From Vibrio splendidus (GTDB lineage: Bacteria > Pseudomonadota > Gammaproteobacteria > Enterobacterales > Vibrionaceae): a DNA stretch of 64,000 nucleotides. Of the stretch, positions 46,846 to 54,193 are shown piece after piece. The stretch is from assembly GCF_001557875.1 (NCBI RefSeq), contig NZ_LNRF01000012.1, forward strand, positions 1 through 64,000. Reading direction: 5' to 3'. A model generated the notes under the pieces. The model made no database searches. It was not told where the DNA came from and was given only the letters and a program-made list of their open reading frames with translations. Positions within the stretch are counted from its first letter, which is position 1; the number at the start of each line of letters is the position of its first letter. A program made the position numbers and the translations under genes.

Positions 46846-48072
46846 TTAGAAGCTACGGCTGTATTGTAGACCAAACAGAATAGCATCTGCGTGGGTAGTT
46901 GCAGTCAAAGGACCTGCTGAGTTTTCTTCAACTTTTACGTCATCACCTAGTAGGTAGGTGAAACCAAAGTCAACGTTCGATGCAGTATCGATGTGGTATG
47001 TGAAACCAGCAGAGAACCACTGACGATCAGAGTCCGGAACCGAGATTGAAGTAACATCATCTTGAGCGCTTGTGTCATACATGTAACCAGCACGCAGTGT
47101 CCAAGCATTGTTTAGGTAGTATGTACCACCAATTGCATAGTGCCAACCATCTTGCCAAGCATATTCTTTGTCATAGCTGCCATTCAGTCCACCAATTGGT
47201 GATGTAGCTAGATCTAAGTTTCTAAATTCAATTTGGTCAAAGTCACCCCAACCGATCCACTGTACAGAATAGTGAACAGCGAACTTGGTGTCTTCGATTT
47301 TATGAAATCCAGAGAACTCAAGCATATCAGGTAGAGGAAGCGTAATCTCTTGACCTTTACTATCCTCTGCAGTGAATTCTGGGCTGTATGTATATGCTAA
47401 GCCGAAGCGATTATTTTCATCTAATTCGTATACAGTACCTACGTTAAAGCCCACTGCCCAGCCATCAGCTTTGTCTACGTTTAATAAGTATACAGAGCCT
47501 TGTGACTGAGGTGCTGAGCGCTTCATTGTGCCTTCACCGTAAATCAGGTCAAGACCTGCACCAAAGCTCCATTGCTCGTTTAAGCGGTATGAACCTGCTA
47601 GTCCAAAGTTAATACTCTTAACATCGGTTAGACCGCCATAAACTTCTGCTGCATAGTCATCTGCAAACTCTGTTTTCGTACCAAAGTTAGTGTAAGCGTT
47701 CACACCCCAAGCAAATTTGTCGTTTACTGGAACGATTAGATGAATATTAGGTGCGACAGATGTATCACCTACATCATCAGTGTCAGCAACTGGTTGGCCA
47801 AAGTATGAAGCATCTTTGACATCAATCATTGAAGTAATTGTTTCAAAACCAAGAGATAGCTCAGTTTTATCAAACAGTGCCATTGCTGCAGGGTTACGTG
47901 CCATAACTGACGCGTTATCTGCGATTACTGCATCACCAGCGAAAGCACGGCCAAGGCCGGTTGCTGATTGTGCGTTAAGTTGGAAACCTGCTGCCATCGC
48001 TTGCGAAGACGCCAGTGTAATTGTTACTGCTAAAAGAGACTTTTTAAACAGACGCGTGTTGTTGGTAGTCAT
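46846..48072 (-). CDS. fadL: FadL-type outer-membrane long-chain fatty acid channel (copy 2)
   Basis: A 408-residue FadL-family porin. The signal peptide (about 1-27, ending AMA) precedes AAGFQLNAQSATGLGRAFAG; NPAAMALF is near residue 58 and the last residue is Phe (QYSRSF). AAGGA precedes the ATG on the minus strand. Upstream there is a perfect 16-base palindrome and a partial FadR site, consistent with control by fatty acid supply. It is separated from copy 1 by a terminator, so the paralogues are transcribed independently. Confidence 0.9.
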   Translation of the reverse strand: MTTNNTRLFKKSLLAVTITLASSQAMAAGFQLNAQSATGLGRAFAGDAVIADNASVMARNPAAMALFDKTELSLGFETITSMIDVKDASYFGQPVADTDDVGDTSVAPNIHLIVPVNDKFAWGVNAYTNFGTKTEFADDYAAEVYGGLTDVKSINFGLAGSYRLNEQWSFGAGLDLIYGEGTMKRSAPQSQGSVYLLNVDKADGWAVGFNVGTVYELDENNRFGLAYTYSPEFTAEDSKGQEITLPLPDMLEFSGFHKIEDTKFAVHYSVQWIGWGDFDQIEFRNLDLATSPIGGLNGSYDKEYAWQDGWHYAIGGTYYLNNAWTLRAGYMYDTSAQDDVTSISVPDSDRQWFSAGFTYHIDTASNVDFGFTYLLGDDVKVEENSAGPLTATTHADAILFGLQYSRSF

Positions 48073-48114
48073 TCATTTATTCCTTTATATTTCCGCCTCT
48101 ACAGGGCGATTAAT

Positions 48115-48130
48115 TTGAGCAATTGCTCAA
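48115..48130. promoter_or_regulatory. Perfect 16-base palindrome upstream of fadL copy 2
   Basis: TTGAGCAATTGCTCAA is a perfect inverted repeat 43 bases before the start codon, in the probable leader or just downstream of the promoter. It could be the operator of a dimeric repressor; I do not recognise the regulator. Confidence 0.5.
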
Positions 48131-48165
48131 TGGTGGCTGATCCTATTCGCAAGTATACGATATAC

Positions 48166-48178
48166 AAATCCGACCATT
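48166..48178 (-). promoter_or_regulatory. Possible partial FadR site of fadL copy 2
   Basis: On the minus strand AATGGTCGGATTTG contains TGGTCNGA, one side of the FadR consensus TGGTCNGACCA; the other side is degenerate. It lies about 10 bases upstream of a TATACT element that could be the -10 box. Weaker than the site at fadI. Confidence 0.35.
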
Positions 48179-48307
48179 GGAAATTTTGAGTGGAAAATTA
48201 TGGAAATGACGTCTATCTGGCACGAAAATGGTGCTAAATGCTGATTTTTAGAGTTTTAACTCTAGAGTTATTGGTTTTGTGAATGGTTTGGCAGGTTATT
48301 TATAAAT

Positions 48308-48347
48308 AAAGCCCAGCAATATCAGTGATATACTTGCTGGGCCTTTT
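48308..48347 (-). terminator. Terminator after the DUF3379/sigma pair
   Basis: GCCCAGCAA (48311-48319) pairs with TTGCTGGGC (48334-48342), with a further inner stem (TATCA/TGATA), followed on the minus strand by T-rich sequence. It ends transcription of the gene at 48371-49099. Confidence 0.8.
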
Positions 48348-48370
48348 ATGACGGGGCTTTAAGAGGCGAA

Positions 48371-49099
48371 TTAGCTCATCGGTTTGATCATTTTTGTCAG
48401 CTTTTCGGCGATTTTAGAAACATCCTCACCATTTTCACCAACAAGGATTAAGCTGCTGCCATCTACGGGTGTTACCGAACCGGACATGCCTTTTTCATCA
48501 AAGTCGATAGGTTTGTCTGTCGGAATACCGGTTAAAAACAGTGTTACTTTGCCTTTTGCGCCCTGGAAGACCATATGTACCGCGTTGGATTTACCAAAGC
48601 CACAGTGGTTTAGGTAATAGACGTGGTAAGGGAAAGCATCATCAAACTGAAAAGCAAATGGGTTCATTTTTGCGTTGATCTGCTGCGATGTGACTTGTTC
48701 ATCTATGGTACTAACAAAGCTTTTTTCATCAACAACGTGTTTCATTGCCGTATCAACCAAGCTTGCTTGCGCGGGTGAAACAAATGCATTGCCCCAGTTA
48801 ACTTGGCCAACCAGTAAACCAGCAATAAACGCTACCGAAGCAGCCATTGCCATTGCACGTCTAGCAAAAGTCGGTCTTACTACTTTGCTTTCTGCGCTTG
48901 AGGTCTGATTGAACAGAATACGATCTGCAAGATCGTCTGGCACATCCACATTCATTGCTGAATGGATCTGTTTATCAAGCGCTAGTACATCGTCAAGAAA
49001 GTTACTATTGGCTTCGCTGTTCGCGGTCGCATCAACAATATCTTGTGTACGTTGTTTAGGTTCCGACAATACACGACGACGAAATTCCAAATCATCCAT
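48371..49099 (-). CDS. DUF3379 protein, probable membrane anti-sigma factor
   Basis: A 242-residue protein that I recognise as the DUF3379 family. It has a cytoplasmic N-terminal part (1-80), one membrane segment (about 84-104) and a periplasmic C-terminal domain (about 110-242). That architecture, and its overlap of 8 bases with a sigma factor gene, are typical of anti-sigma factors; the role is inferred. It has no zinc-binding HxxxCxxC motif. The periplasmic part contains NHCGFGKSNAVHMVFQG. It is cotranscribed with the sigma factor and lies next to two fadL genes, so the signal may be lipid-related. Confidence 0.82.
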   Translation of the reverse strand: MDDLEFRRRVLSEPKQRTQDIVDATANSEANSNFLDDVLALDKQIHSAMNVDVPDDLADRILFNQTSSAESKVVRPTFARRAMAMAASVAFIAGLLVGQVNWGNAFVSPAQASLVDTAMKHVVDEKSFVSTIDEQVTSQQINAKMNPFAFQFDDAFPYHVYYLNHCGFGKSNAVHMVFQGAKGKVTLFLTGIPTDKPIDFDEKGMSGSVTPVDGSSLILVGENGEDVSKIAEKLTKMIKPMS

Positions 49100-49655
49100 T
49101 ATGTTGCCCCCTCTCTGCCTCTTCTGTATCCAATAGCTCTTTCAACTGATTTCGAGCTCTGAATAAACGTGTCATCACCGTGTTTTTGTTGAGATCGAGA
49201 ATATCGGCAATCTCATCACCACTAAAACCACCTATCACTTGCAAGAAGAGGGGCTCACGGTAATCGATTTCAAGTTTCATGATCTGCGTTTGCAACCACT
49301 GGTGTTGATGGTGTGGGTCATCACTGACACTAGCATCATTACCATGGTCGTCGATATCAACCAGATCAAACTGTTTGCGTTCAAAACGTCGAGCATTCTC
49401 GCGGCGCAAGATGGTAATCAGCCAAGACTTCGCGGCTTTTTCATCTTGTAGACTATCGAGTGACTTCCATGCGCGAAGGCAAGTTTCTTGAACTAAGTCT
49501 TCGGCAATGCTTTTGTCTTTGCATAACCAATAGGCGTAGCGAAAGAGGTCACGATGATAGGCACGTACGAGTGCTTCGTATTTTCTTTGTTTGTCCATAT
49601 CAGAGTTGACCGGACGCTTGGCTGTTTTCTTTCCAAACATTTTTATTATTGACAC
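49092..49655 (-). CDS. ECF-type RNA polymerase sigma factor
   Basis: A sigma-70 family protein of about 187 residues with only regions 2 (DLFRYAYWLCKDKSIAEDLV) and 4 (EIADILDLNKNTVMTRLFRA), the layout of extracytoplasmic-function sigma factors. The frame opens at an ATG at 49667, but GGAGG lies inside that extension, 5 bases before an in-frame GTG at 49655, which I prefer; ATG at 49598 is another option. It overlaps the DUF3379 gene by 8 bases. A 7+7 base inverted repeat sits just upstream. Its regulon is unknown to me; context suggests membrane or fatty-acid stress. Confidence 0.9.
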   Translation of the reverse strand: MSIIKMFGKKTAKRPVNSDMDKQRKYEALVRAYHRDLFRYAYWLCKDKSIAEDLVQETCLRAWKSLDSLQDEKAAKSWLITILRRENARRFERKQFDLVDIDDHGNDASVSDDPHHQHQWLQTQIMKLEIDYREPLFLQVIGGFSGDEIADILDLNKNTVMTRLFRARNQLKELLDTEEAERGQHNG

Positions 49656-49677
49656 ACGAGCCTCCATAATTGCTCTG

Positions 49678-49698
49678 CGTATAGCTGTCCTCTATACG
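49678..49698. promoter_or_regulatory. Inverted repeat upstream of the ECF sigma gene
   Basis: CGTATAG and CTATACG, perfect 7-base arms with a 7-base spacer, about 11-31 bases upstream of the longest possible start. Could be an operator or an mRNA leader hairpin. Confidence 0.4.
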
Positions 49699-49820
49699 TT
49701 GTGCTTTGTTTTTATATTCTGTTTCGCTTTTAGAGCTAACGATCGGCTGGAAATCGTAAAATCACATTAAAATTGATCTACTTCAAAATCTAAGACTTCG
49801 AACAAGTTATAGTACACCTT

Positions 49821-49983
49821 GTCGTCTAGTTAGTCATTCGTGGCTAGCATGTTGAGCAAGACGACACTTCCTTTTGAAGGCTGACTTTACTTTCTCCTAA
49901 TCAGGAAACTGATTATTTCAATTGGCGTTAAGTTAATTGCTTTATATACATTCCGACCACACAGTCTTGTGTGGTTTTTTTTT
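49821..49983 (+). ncRNA. Candidate structured small RNA upstream of fadI
   Basis: A -10-like TATAGT (49809-49814) precedes a stretch of ~163 bases with no open frame that is rich in hairpins. TGTCGTCT/AGACGACA (49821-49828 with 49860-49867) is an 8 bp outer stem. A perfect 7 bp stem follows (49899-49905 with 49910-49916) with a GAAA tetraloop. Last is a textbook terminator (49956-49983). No plus-strand gene lies upstream (the next genes there run leftward), so the terminator must end an unannotated transcript. The -35 box is weak. I do not recognise it as a known Vibrio sRNA (not Qrr, Spot 42 or a CsrB type). It could instead be a long attenuated leader of fadI. Confidence 0.6.
49956..49983 (+). 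terminator. Orphan strong terminator
   Basis: A perfect 8 bp stem (49956-49963 with 49968-49975), 4-base loop and nine T. No plus-strand coding gene precedes it; see the ncRNA candidate that it ends. Confidence 0.92.
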
Positions 49984-50138
49984 ACCTAAAGAAAATCATT
50001 CCCTACAAAGCGATAACAGTCTTTGCTGACAATAGTTTAGTCTCTTAGGACAACCTTTCACCCTAAAAGGTTCGCCTGAATTTGCAGTTATATTTTCAAA
50101 CGGCGAGATACTCGTATCACGTTTATTTAAACGCTCGT

Positions 50139-50182
50139 TTGATTTAATTAACAACTTCTTTACAATGCTTCAGGTCAGACCT
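50139..50182 (+). promoter_or_regulatory. fadIJ promoter with FadR operator
   Basis: TTGATT (50139-50144), 16 bases, TACAAT (50161-50166) form a sigma-70 type promoter with a start near 50173. Directly on that start is the perfect palindrome AGGTCAGACCT (50172-50182), the core of the FadR consensus TGGTCNGACCA. Repression by FadR, relieved by long-chain acyl-CoA, is therefore likely. The fadI start codon is 20 bases further, after AAGGAG. Confidence 0.8.
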
Positions 50183-50202
50183 CTTAACTTTAAGGAGAAA
50201 CC

Positions 50203-51510
50203 ATGGGCAAACAGGAAGTCAAAACGCGTTCTGGAGAACGTGTTGCCGTTGTCGCTGGGTTACGAACCCCATTCGCTCGTCAGAGCACAGAATTTAGTCA
50301 AGTGCCTGCTGTTGACCTAGGCAAAATGGTTGTGAGCGAAATGCTTGCAAGAACTGATGTTGATCCTGCGCTTATCGAACAAGTCGTGTTCGGCCAAGTA
50401 GTGCAAATGCCAGAAGCGCCGAACATTGCGCGTGAAATCGTGTTAGGCACCGGTATGGACATCAATACCGATGCCTACAGTGTCACCCGAGCATGTGCGA
50501 CCAGCTTTCAAGCCGCAGTCAACGTGACGGAAAGTATTATGGCTGGCACGATTGATGTCGGTATTGCGGGTGGTGCGGATTCTTCTTCTGTATTGCCTAT
50601 CGGTGTTTCGAAAAAGTTAGCGGCAAATCTGTTAGCGCTGAGTAAAACCAAAACTATGGGCCAAAAGCTGAAGATTCTTAAAACGCTTTCAGTGAAAGAC
50701 CTTATGCCAGTACCGCCAGCTGTTGCTGAATACTCGACCGGTTTATCCATGGGACAAACTGCTGAACAGATGGCGAAGACACACGGGATTACTCGCGAGG
50801 CTCAAGACGCACTTGCTCACCGTTCTCACTCTTTGGCTTCTCAAGCATGGAAAGAAGGCAAGATTAAAGACGAAGTAATGACGGCATTCCCGGCGCCTTA
50901 CAAAAAGTACCTAGCGGAAGACAACAACATTCGTCACGACTCAACGGTTGAAGGCTACGCGAAGCTGCGTCCTGCATTCGACAGAAAGTACGGCAGTGTA
51001 ACGGCAGCCAATGCAACACCTCTTACTGATGGCGGTGCTGCGGTTATGTTGATGCGCGAAGGTAAAGCGAAAGAGCTAGGCTTAGAAGTGCTTGGCTATA
51101 TTCGTGGCTACGCGTTCTCAGCGATTGGTGTTGAAACAGATATGCTGATGGGCCCGACTTACGCGACCTCGCAAGTATTGAAGAATACCGGTTTAGAGTT
51201 GTCAGACCTAACACTGATCGAAATGCACGAAGCGTTCGCTGCCCAGGTGTTGGCTAACGTGAAAATGTTTGCGAGCGATGAGTTTGCTCAGAAGAATCTT
51301 GGCCGTGATAAAGCGATTGGTGAGATTGATATGGAGAAGTTCAACGTGCTGGGTAGCTCAATTGCATACGGACACCCGTTTGCAGCAACTGGCGCGCGCA
51401 TGATGACTCAAACATTACGTGAACTGAAACGTCGCGGTGGCGGCTTGGCACTGAACACAGCTTGTGCGGCTGGTGGTTTAGGTGCAGCAATGATCTTGGA
51501 GGTAGAATAA
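50203..51510 (+). CDS. fadI: 3-ketoacyl-CoA thiolase FadI
   Basis: A 435-residue thiolase that cleaves 3-ketoacyl-CoA to acetyl-CoA and a shortened acyl-CoA in beta-oxidation. The nucleophilic Cys98 is in SVTRACATSFQAA, the second active-site motif is IEMHEAFAAQVLAN, and the C-terminal NTACAAGGLGAAM carries the acid/base Cys. It is the alpha-type partner of FadJ (the E. coli counterpart has 436 residues). AAGGAG precedes the ATG. Its stop overlaps fadJ (TAATG). Confidence 0.97.
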   Translation: MGKQEVKTRSGERVAVVAGLRTPFARQSTEFSQVPAVDLGKMVVSEMLARTDVDPALIEQVVFGQVVQMPEAPNIAREIVLGTGMDINTDAYSVTRACATSFQAAVNVTESIMAGTIDVGIAGGADSSSVLPIGVSKKLAANLLALSKTKTMGQKLKILKTLSVKDLMPVPPAVAEYSTGLSMGQTAEQMAKTHGITREAQDALAHRSHSLASQAWKEGKIKDEVMTAFPAPYKKYLAEDNNIRHDSTVEGYAKLRPAFDRKYGSVTAANATPLTDGGAAVMLMREGKAKELGLEVLGYIRGYAFSAIGVETDMLMGPTYATSQVLKNTGLELSDLTLIEMHEAFAAQVLANVKMFASDEFAQKNLGRDKAIGEIDMEKFNVLGSSIAYGHPFAATGARMMTQTLRELKRRGGGLALNTACAAGGLGAAMILEVE

Positions 51511-53726
51511 TGTCTACGACTCTTGATGCAACAACAGAAAAAGAAACAGTCGCTCAACCAGATGCAACGCCTGCGACTGAATCAACCAAAAAGAAAGCGA
51601 CAGCATTTTCTCTTAATATCGACGAGCAAGATATTGCTTGGTTAGCGATCGATGTGCCAAACGAAAAAATGAACACGCTGCAAGCGGCTTTTGCTGAAGA
51701 AATGAAAGCCATCTTCGAGCAACTCAAAGAAAAGCAGAGCCGAGTTAAGGGCCTAATCGTTCATTCTCTTAAGCCAGATAACTTTATCGCTGGTGCTGAT
51801 GTAAGAATGCTTGATGCGTGTAAAACGGCTGACGAAGCACAGTCCCTGGCTCGCCAAGGGCAGGAGATGTTCCAAACTTTGTCTGAATTACCGTGCCCAG
51901 TGGTCGCAGCGATTCACGGCCCATGTTTAGGTGGTGGATTAGAGCTCGCACTGGCATGTGATTACCGCGTATGTACCGATTCAGATAAGACTCGCCTTGG
52001 TCTGCCAGAAGTACAGTTAGGCTTATTGCCAGGCTCTGGCGGTACGCAGCGTCTACCTCGCCTTATCGGTTTATTGCCATCTCTCGACCTTATTCTTACG
52101 GGGAAACAACTGCGCGCTAAAAAAGCGAAATCGCTTGGCGTTGTCGATGCTTGTGTGCCGGAAACTATCCTGCTTGAAGTCGCTAAGAGCTTTGTTGAAA
52201 AGAATACGGGTAGCAAAAAAGGTAAGCGTCTTGCGTCTAAAAGCCAAGCTTCTACCAAAGAGAAACTTATTTCACGCACGGGTCTTGGTCGCAAGGTGAT
52301 TTTTGAGCAGGCTTCCAAGAAGACGAATCAGAAAACACGCGGAAATTATCCAGCAGCAGATGCGATTCTAGACGTCATTCGTTATGGCCTAGAGAACGGC
52401 TTTGATAAAGGCCTTCAGTATGAAGCGAAGCGGTTCTCAGAACTGGTTATGACTTCAGAATCTAAAGCCCTTCGTTCGATTTTCTTTGCAACTACGGAAA
52501 TGAAAAAAGAGCACGGCGCAGACGCAGAACCAAAAGCGGTTAAGCGTGTTGGTGTGCTAGGCGGTGGTCTTATGGGCGCAGGTATCAGTCATGTCAGCGT
52601 TGCTAAGGCGAAAGTGCCGGTGCGCATTAAAGACGTATCAAATGAAGGTGTGCTGAACGCGTTGAACTACAACTACAAGTTGTTCGATAAGCAGCGTAAG
52701 CGTCGCATTCTGAGCCGAGCGGGCCTTGAAAGTAAGATGCTTCAACTGTCTGGTGGCATCGACTTTACCAGTTTCAACCATACCGATGTGGTGATTGAAG
52801 CGGTATTTGAAGATCTCGACCTTAAGCAATCAATGGTTGCGGACATCGAAGCCAATGCCAAGCCAGATACTATCTTCGCGACAAACACGTCTTCATTACC
52901 AATTCATAAGATTGCAGAGAAGGCGCAGCGACCAGAAAACGTAGTGGGTCTACACTACTTTAGCCCTGCAGAGAAAATGCCGCTGGTTGAGGTGATTCCT
53001 CATGAAACGACTTCAGAAGAAACTATCTCGACGGTAGTGGCATTAGCGAAGAAACAAGGCAAAACACCGATTGTTGTTAAAGACACGGCAGGTTTCTATG
53101 TGAACCGCATTCTTGCTCCGTACATGAATGAAGCGGCACATCTGCTACTAGCTAATGAGCCGATTGAAAAGCTCGACAGCACGTTACTGGACTTCGGTTT
53201 CCCGGTTGGTCCTATCACCTTACTAGATGAAGTGGGTGTGGATATCGGTGCGAAGATCATTCCGATTTTAGTGAATGAGCTTGGCGATCGTTTCCAAGGT
53301 CCTGATGTGTTCGATATTCTGTTGAATGACAACCGTAAAGGCCGTAAGAGCGGTAAAGGTTTCTACACATACAAAGGTAAGAAGAAAGAAGTCGATAAGT
53401 CAGTTTATAAGCTGCTTAAGCTACAACCTGAGCCTAAGCTAAGTGATAATGACATTGCGATGCGTTGTGTATTGCCTATGTTGAACGAAGCGGTTCGTTG
53501 TCTAGATGACGGCATTATCCGCAGCCCTCGTGATGGCGACATTGGTGCGATTTTCGGTATCGGTTTCCCTCCATTCCTAGGAGGTCCGTTCCGTTATATG
53601 GATCAAATCGGCATTAAGTCATTGGTTGAGATGATGAACGACTTCGCTAAGAAGTACGGCGATCGTTTTGCGCCATGTGATGGCCTACTGACACGCGCTG
53701 GTTTGGATGAGTCTTTCTACAAGTAA
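51510..53726 (+). CDS. fadJ: Fatty acid oxidation multifunctional protein FadJ
   Basis: A 738-residue two-domain enzyme. The N-terminal crotonase half is enoyl-CoA hydratase/isomerase (oxyanion-hole motif HGPCLGGGLELALACD and LPEVQLGLLPGSGGTQRLP). The C-terminal half is 3-hydroxyacyl-CoA dehydrogenase (NAD motif GVLGGGLMGAGIS near 348, catalytic His in VVGLHYFSPAEKMP). A low-complexity Thr/Ala/Glu N-terminal extension of about 35 residues precedes the domain and makes it longer than E. coli FadJ (714). The frame opens earlier at 51462 inside fadI; the ATG coupled to the fadI stop is used. Confidence 0.97.
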   Translation: MSTTLDATTEKETVAQPDATPATESTKKKATAFSLNIDEQDIAWLAIDVPNEKMNTLQAAFAEEMKAIFEQLKEKQSRVKGLIVHSLKPDNFIAGADVRMLDACKTADEAQSLARQGQEMFQTLSELPCPVVAAIHGPCLGGGLELALACDYRVCTDSDKTRLGLPEVQLGLLPGSGGTQRLPRLIGLLPSLDLILTGKQLRAKKAKSLGVVDACVPETILLEVAKSFVEKNTGSKKGKRLASKSQASTKEKLISRTGLGRKVIFEQASKKTNQKTRGNYPAADAILDVIRYGLENGFDKGLQYEAKRFSELVMTSESKALRSIFFATTEMKKEHGADAEPKAVKRVGVLGGGLMGAGISHVSVAKAKVPVRIKDVSNEGVLNALNYNYKLFDKQRKRRILSRAGLESKMLQLSGGIDFTSFNHTDVVIEAVFEDLDLKQSMVADIEANAKPDTIFATNTSSLPIHKIAEKAQRPENVVGLHYFSPAEKMPLVEVIPHETTSEETISTVVALAKKQGKTPIVVKDTAGFYVNRILAPYMNEAAHLLLANEPIEKLDSTLLDFGFPVGPITLLDEVGVDIGAKIIPILVNELGDRFQGPDVFDILLNDNRKGRKSGKGFYTYKGKKKEVDKSVYKLLKLQPEPKLSDNDIAMRCVLPMLNEAVRCLDDGIIRSPRDGDIGAIFGIGFPPFLGGPFRYMDQIGIKSLVEMMNDFAKKYGDRFAPCDGLLTRAGLDESFYK

Positions 53727-53747
53727 CTCCTAGTACGCTAATTATTG

Positions 53748-53781
53748 AGCCCGTATCAAGCAATTGATGCGGGCTTTTTTG
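53748..53781 (+). terminator. Terminator of fadIJ
   Basis: A 12 bp stem with one G-T pair (53748-53759 with 53764-53775), 4-base loop and a T run. Confidence 0.9.
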
Positions 53782-53808
53782 CTTTATGAACAAGTGTGAA
53801 AGGCATGA

Positions 53809-54014
53809 GATTCCCGACTCAGTCGTTCTTCCTTTTCGGGAATGACGTGGGAGAGTGATGCGTTTTGTTTGGTAGCGTTGGCTTGGTGTGGAAGATTCCC
53901 GGCTCGGTCGTTCCTCCCTCTCGGGAATGACGGGGGTAGTGATGTGTTCTGTAGGTAGTGTTGGTCGGTGTGGGAGATTCTCGATTCAGTTGTTTCTCTT
54001 TCTCGAGAATGACG
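53809..54014. repeat. Three tandem copies of a ~83 bp unit containing a palindromic element
   Basis: Each unit begins with a 39-base palindromic element, GATTCCCG followed by a pyrimidine-rich centre and CGGGAATGACG, at 53809-53847, 53894-53932 and 53976-54014. In the third copy both arms changed together (TTCTCGA with TCGAGAA), which preserves the pairing. The spacers between copies (GGTAGTG.TG.GTT..GT.GGTAG and so on) are also related, so the whole unit was duplicated. A single related copy is at 649-691. Confidence 0.8.
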
Positions 54015-54140
54015 ATAGAGAGATAGAAAGTAAGCTATTGCGTTGATAAGACAGGTAGTCAAACGTATCTCAATCAAAACTAACGTCATCTCCTAAAGCG
54101 ACGAAGGAGCGTAATAGGAGATCTGCTTTTGACTTTGCCC

Positions 54141-54175
54141 AATAAAAAAGGTTGATGCCTTCACACCAACCTTTT
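54141..54175 (-). terminator. Terminator of the insulinase-family gene
   Basis: AAAAGGTTG (54146-54154) pairs with CAACCTTTT (54167-54175); on the minus strand the hairpin is followed by TTTTTTATT. Confidence 0.85.
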
Positions 54176-54193
54176 AATTTTCTAACACGCTTA

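Larger units (their letters stand above)
49656..50202. other. Divergent intergenic region between the sigma factor and fadI (547 bp)
   Basis: No protein gene is supported. From left to right it holds the leader and promoter area of the sigma gene with an inverted repeat (49678-49698), a probable structured RNA on the plus strand ending in a strong terminator (49821-49983), about 150 bases where I see nothing, and the fadI promoter and FadR site (50139-50182). Confidence 0.75.
53727..54193. other. Convergent intergenic region with tandem hairpin repeats (467 bp)
   Basis: Between fadJ and the minus-strand peptidase gene. It contains the fadIJ terminator, three tandem hairpin repeats (53809-54014), about 125 bases where I see nothing, and the peptidase terminator (54141-54175). 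Minus-strand open frames here are low-complexity products of the repeats and are not supported as genes. Confidence 0.75.

Noticed and set aside
53809..54014. CRISPR-like array
   Set aside because: Only three units, period about 83 bases, repeats are palindromic over their full length and the spacers are related to each other; no cas genes are nearby.
53784..54089. 101-codon minus-strand open frame
   Set aside because: Made of the tandem hairpin repeats; the protein is repetitive only because the DNA is.
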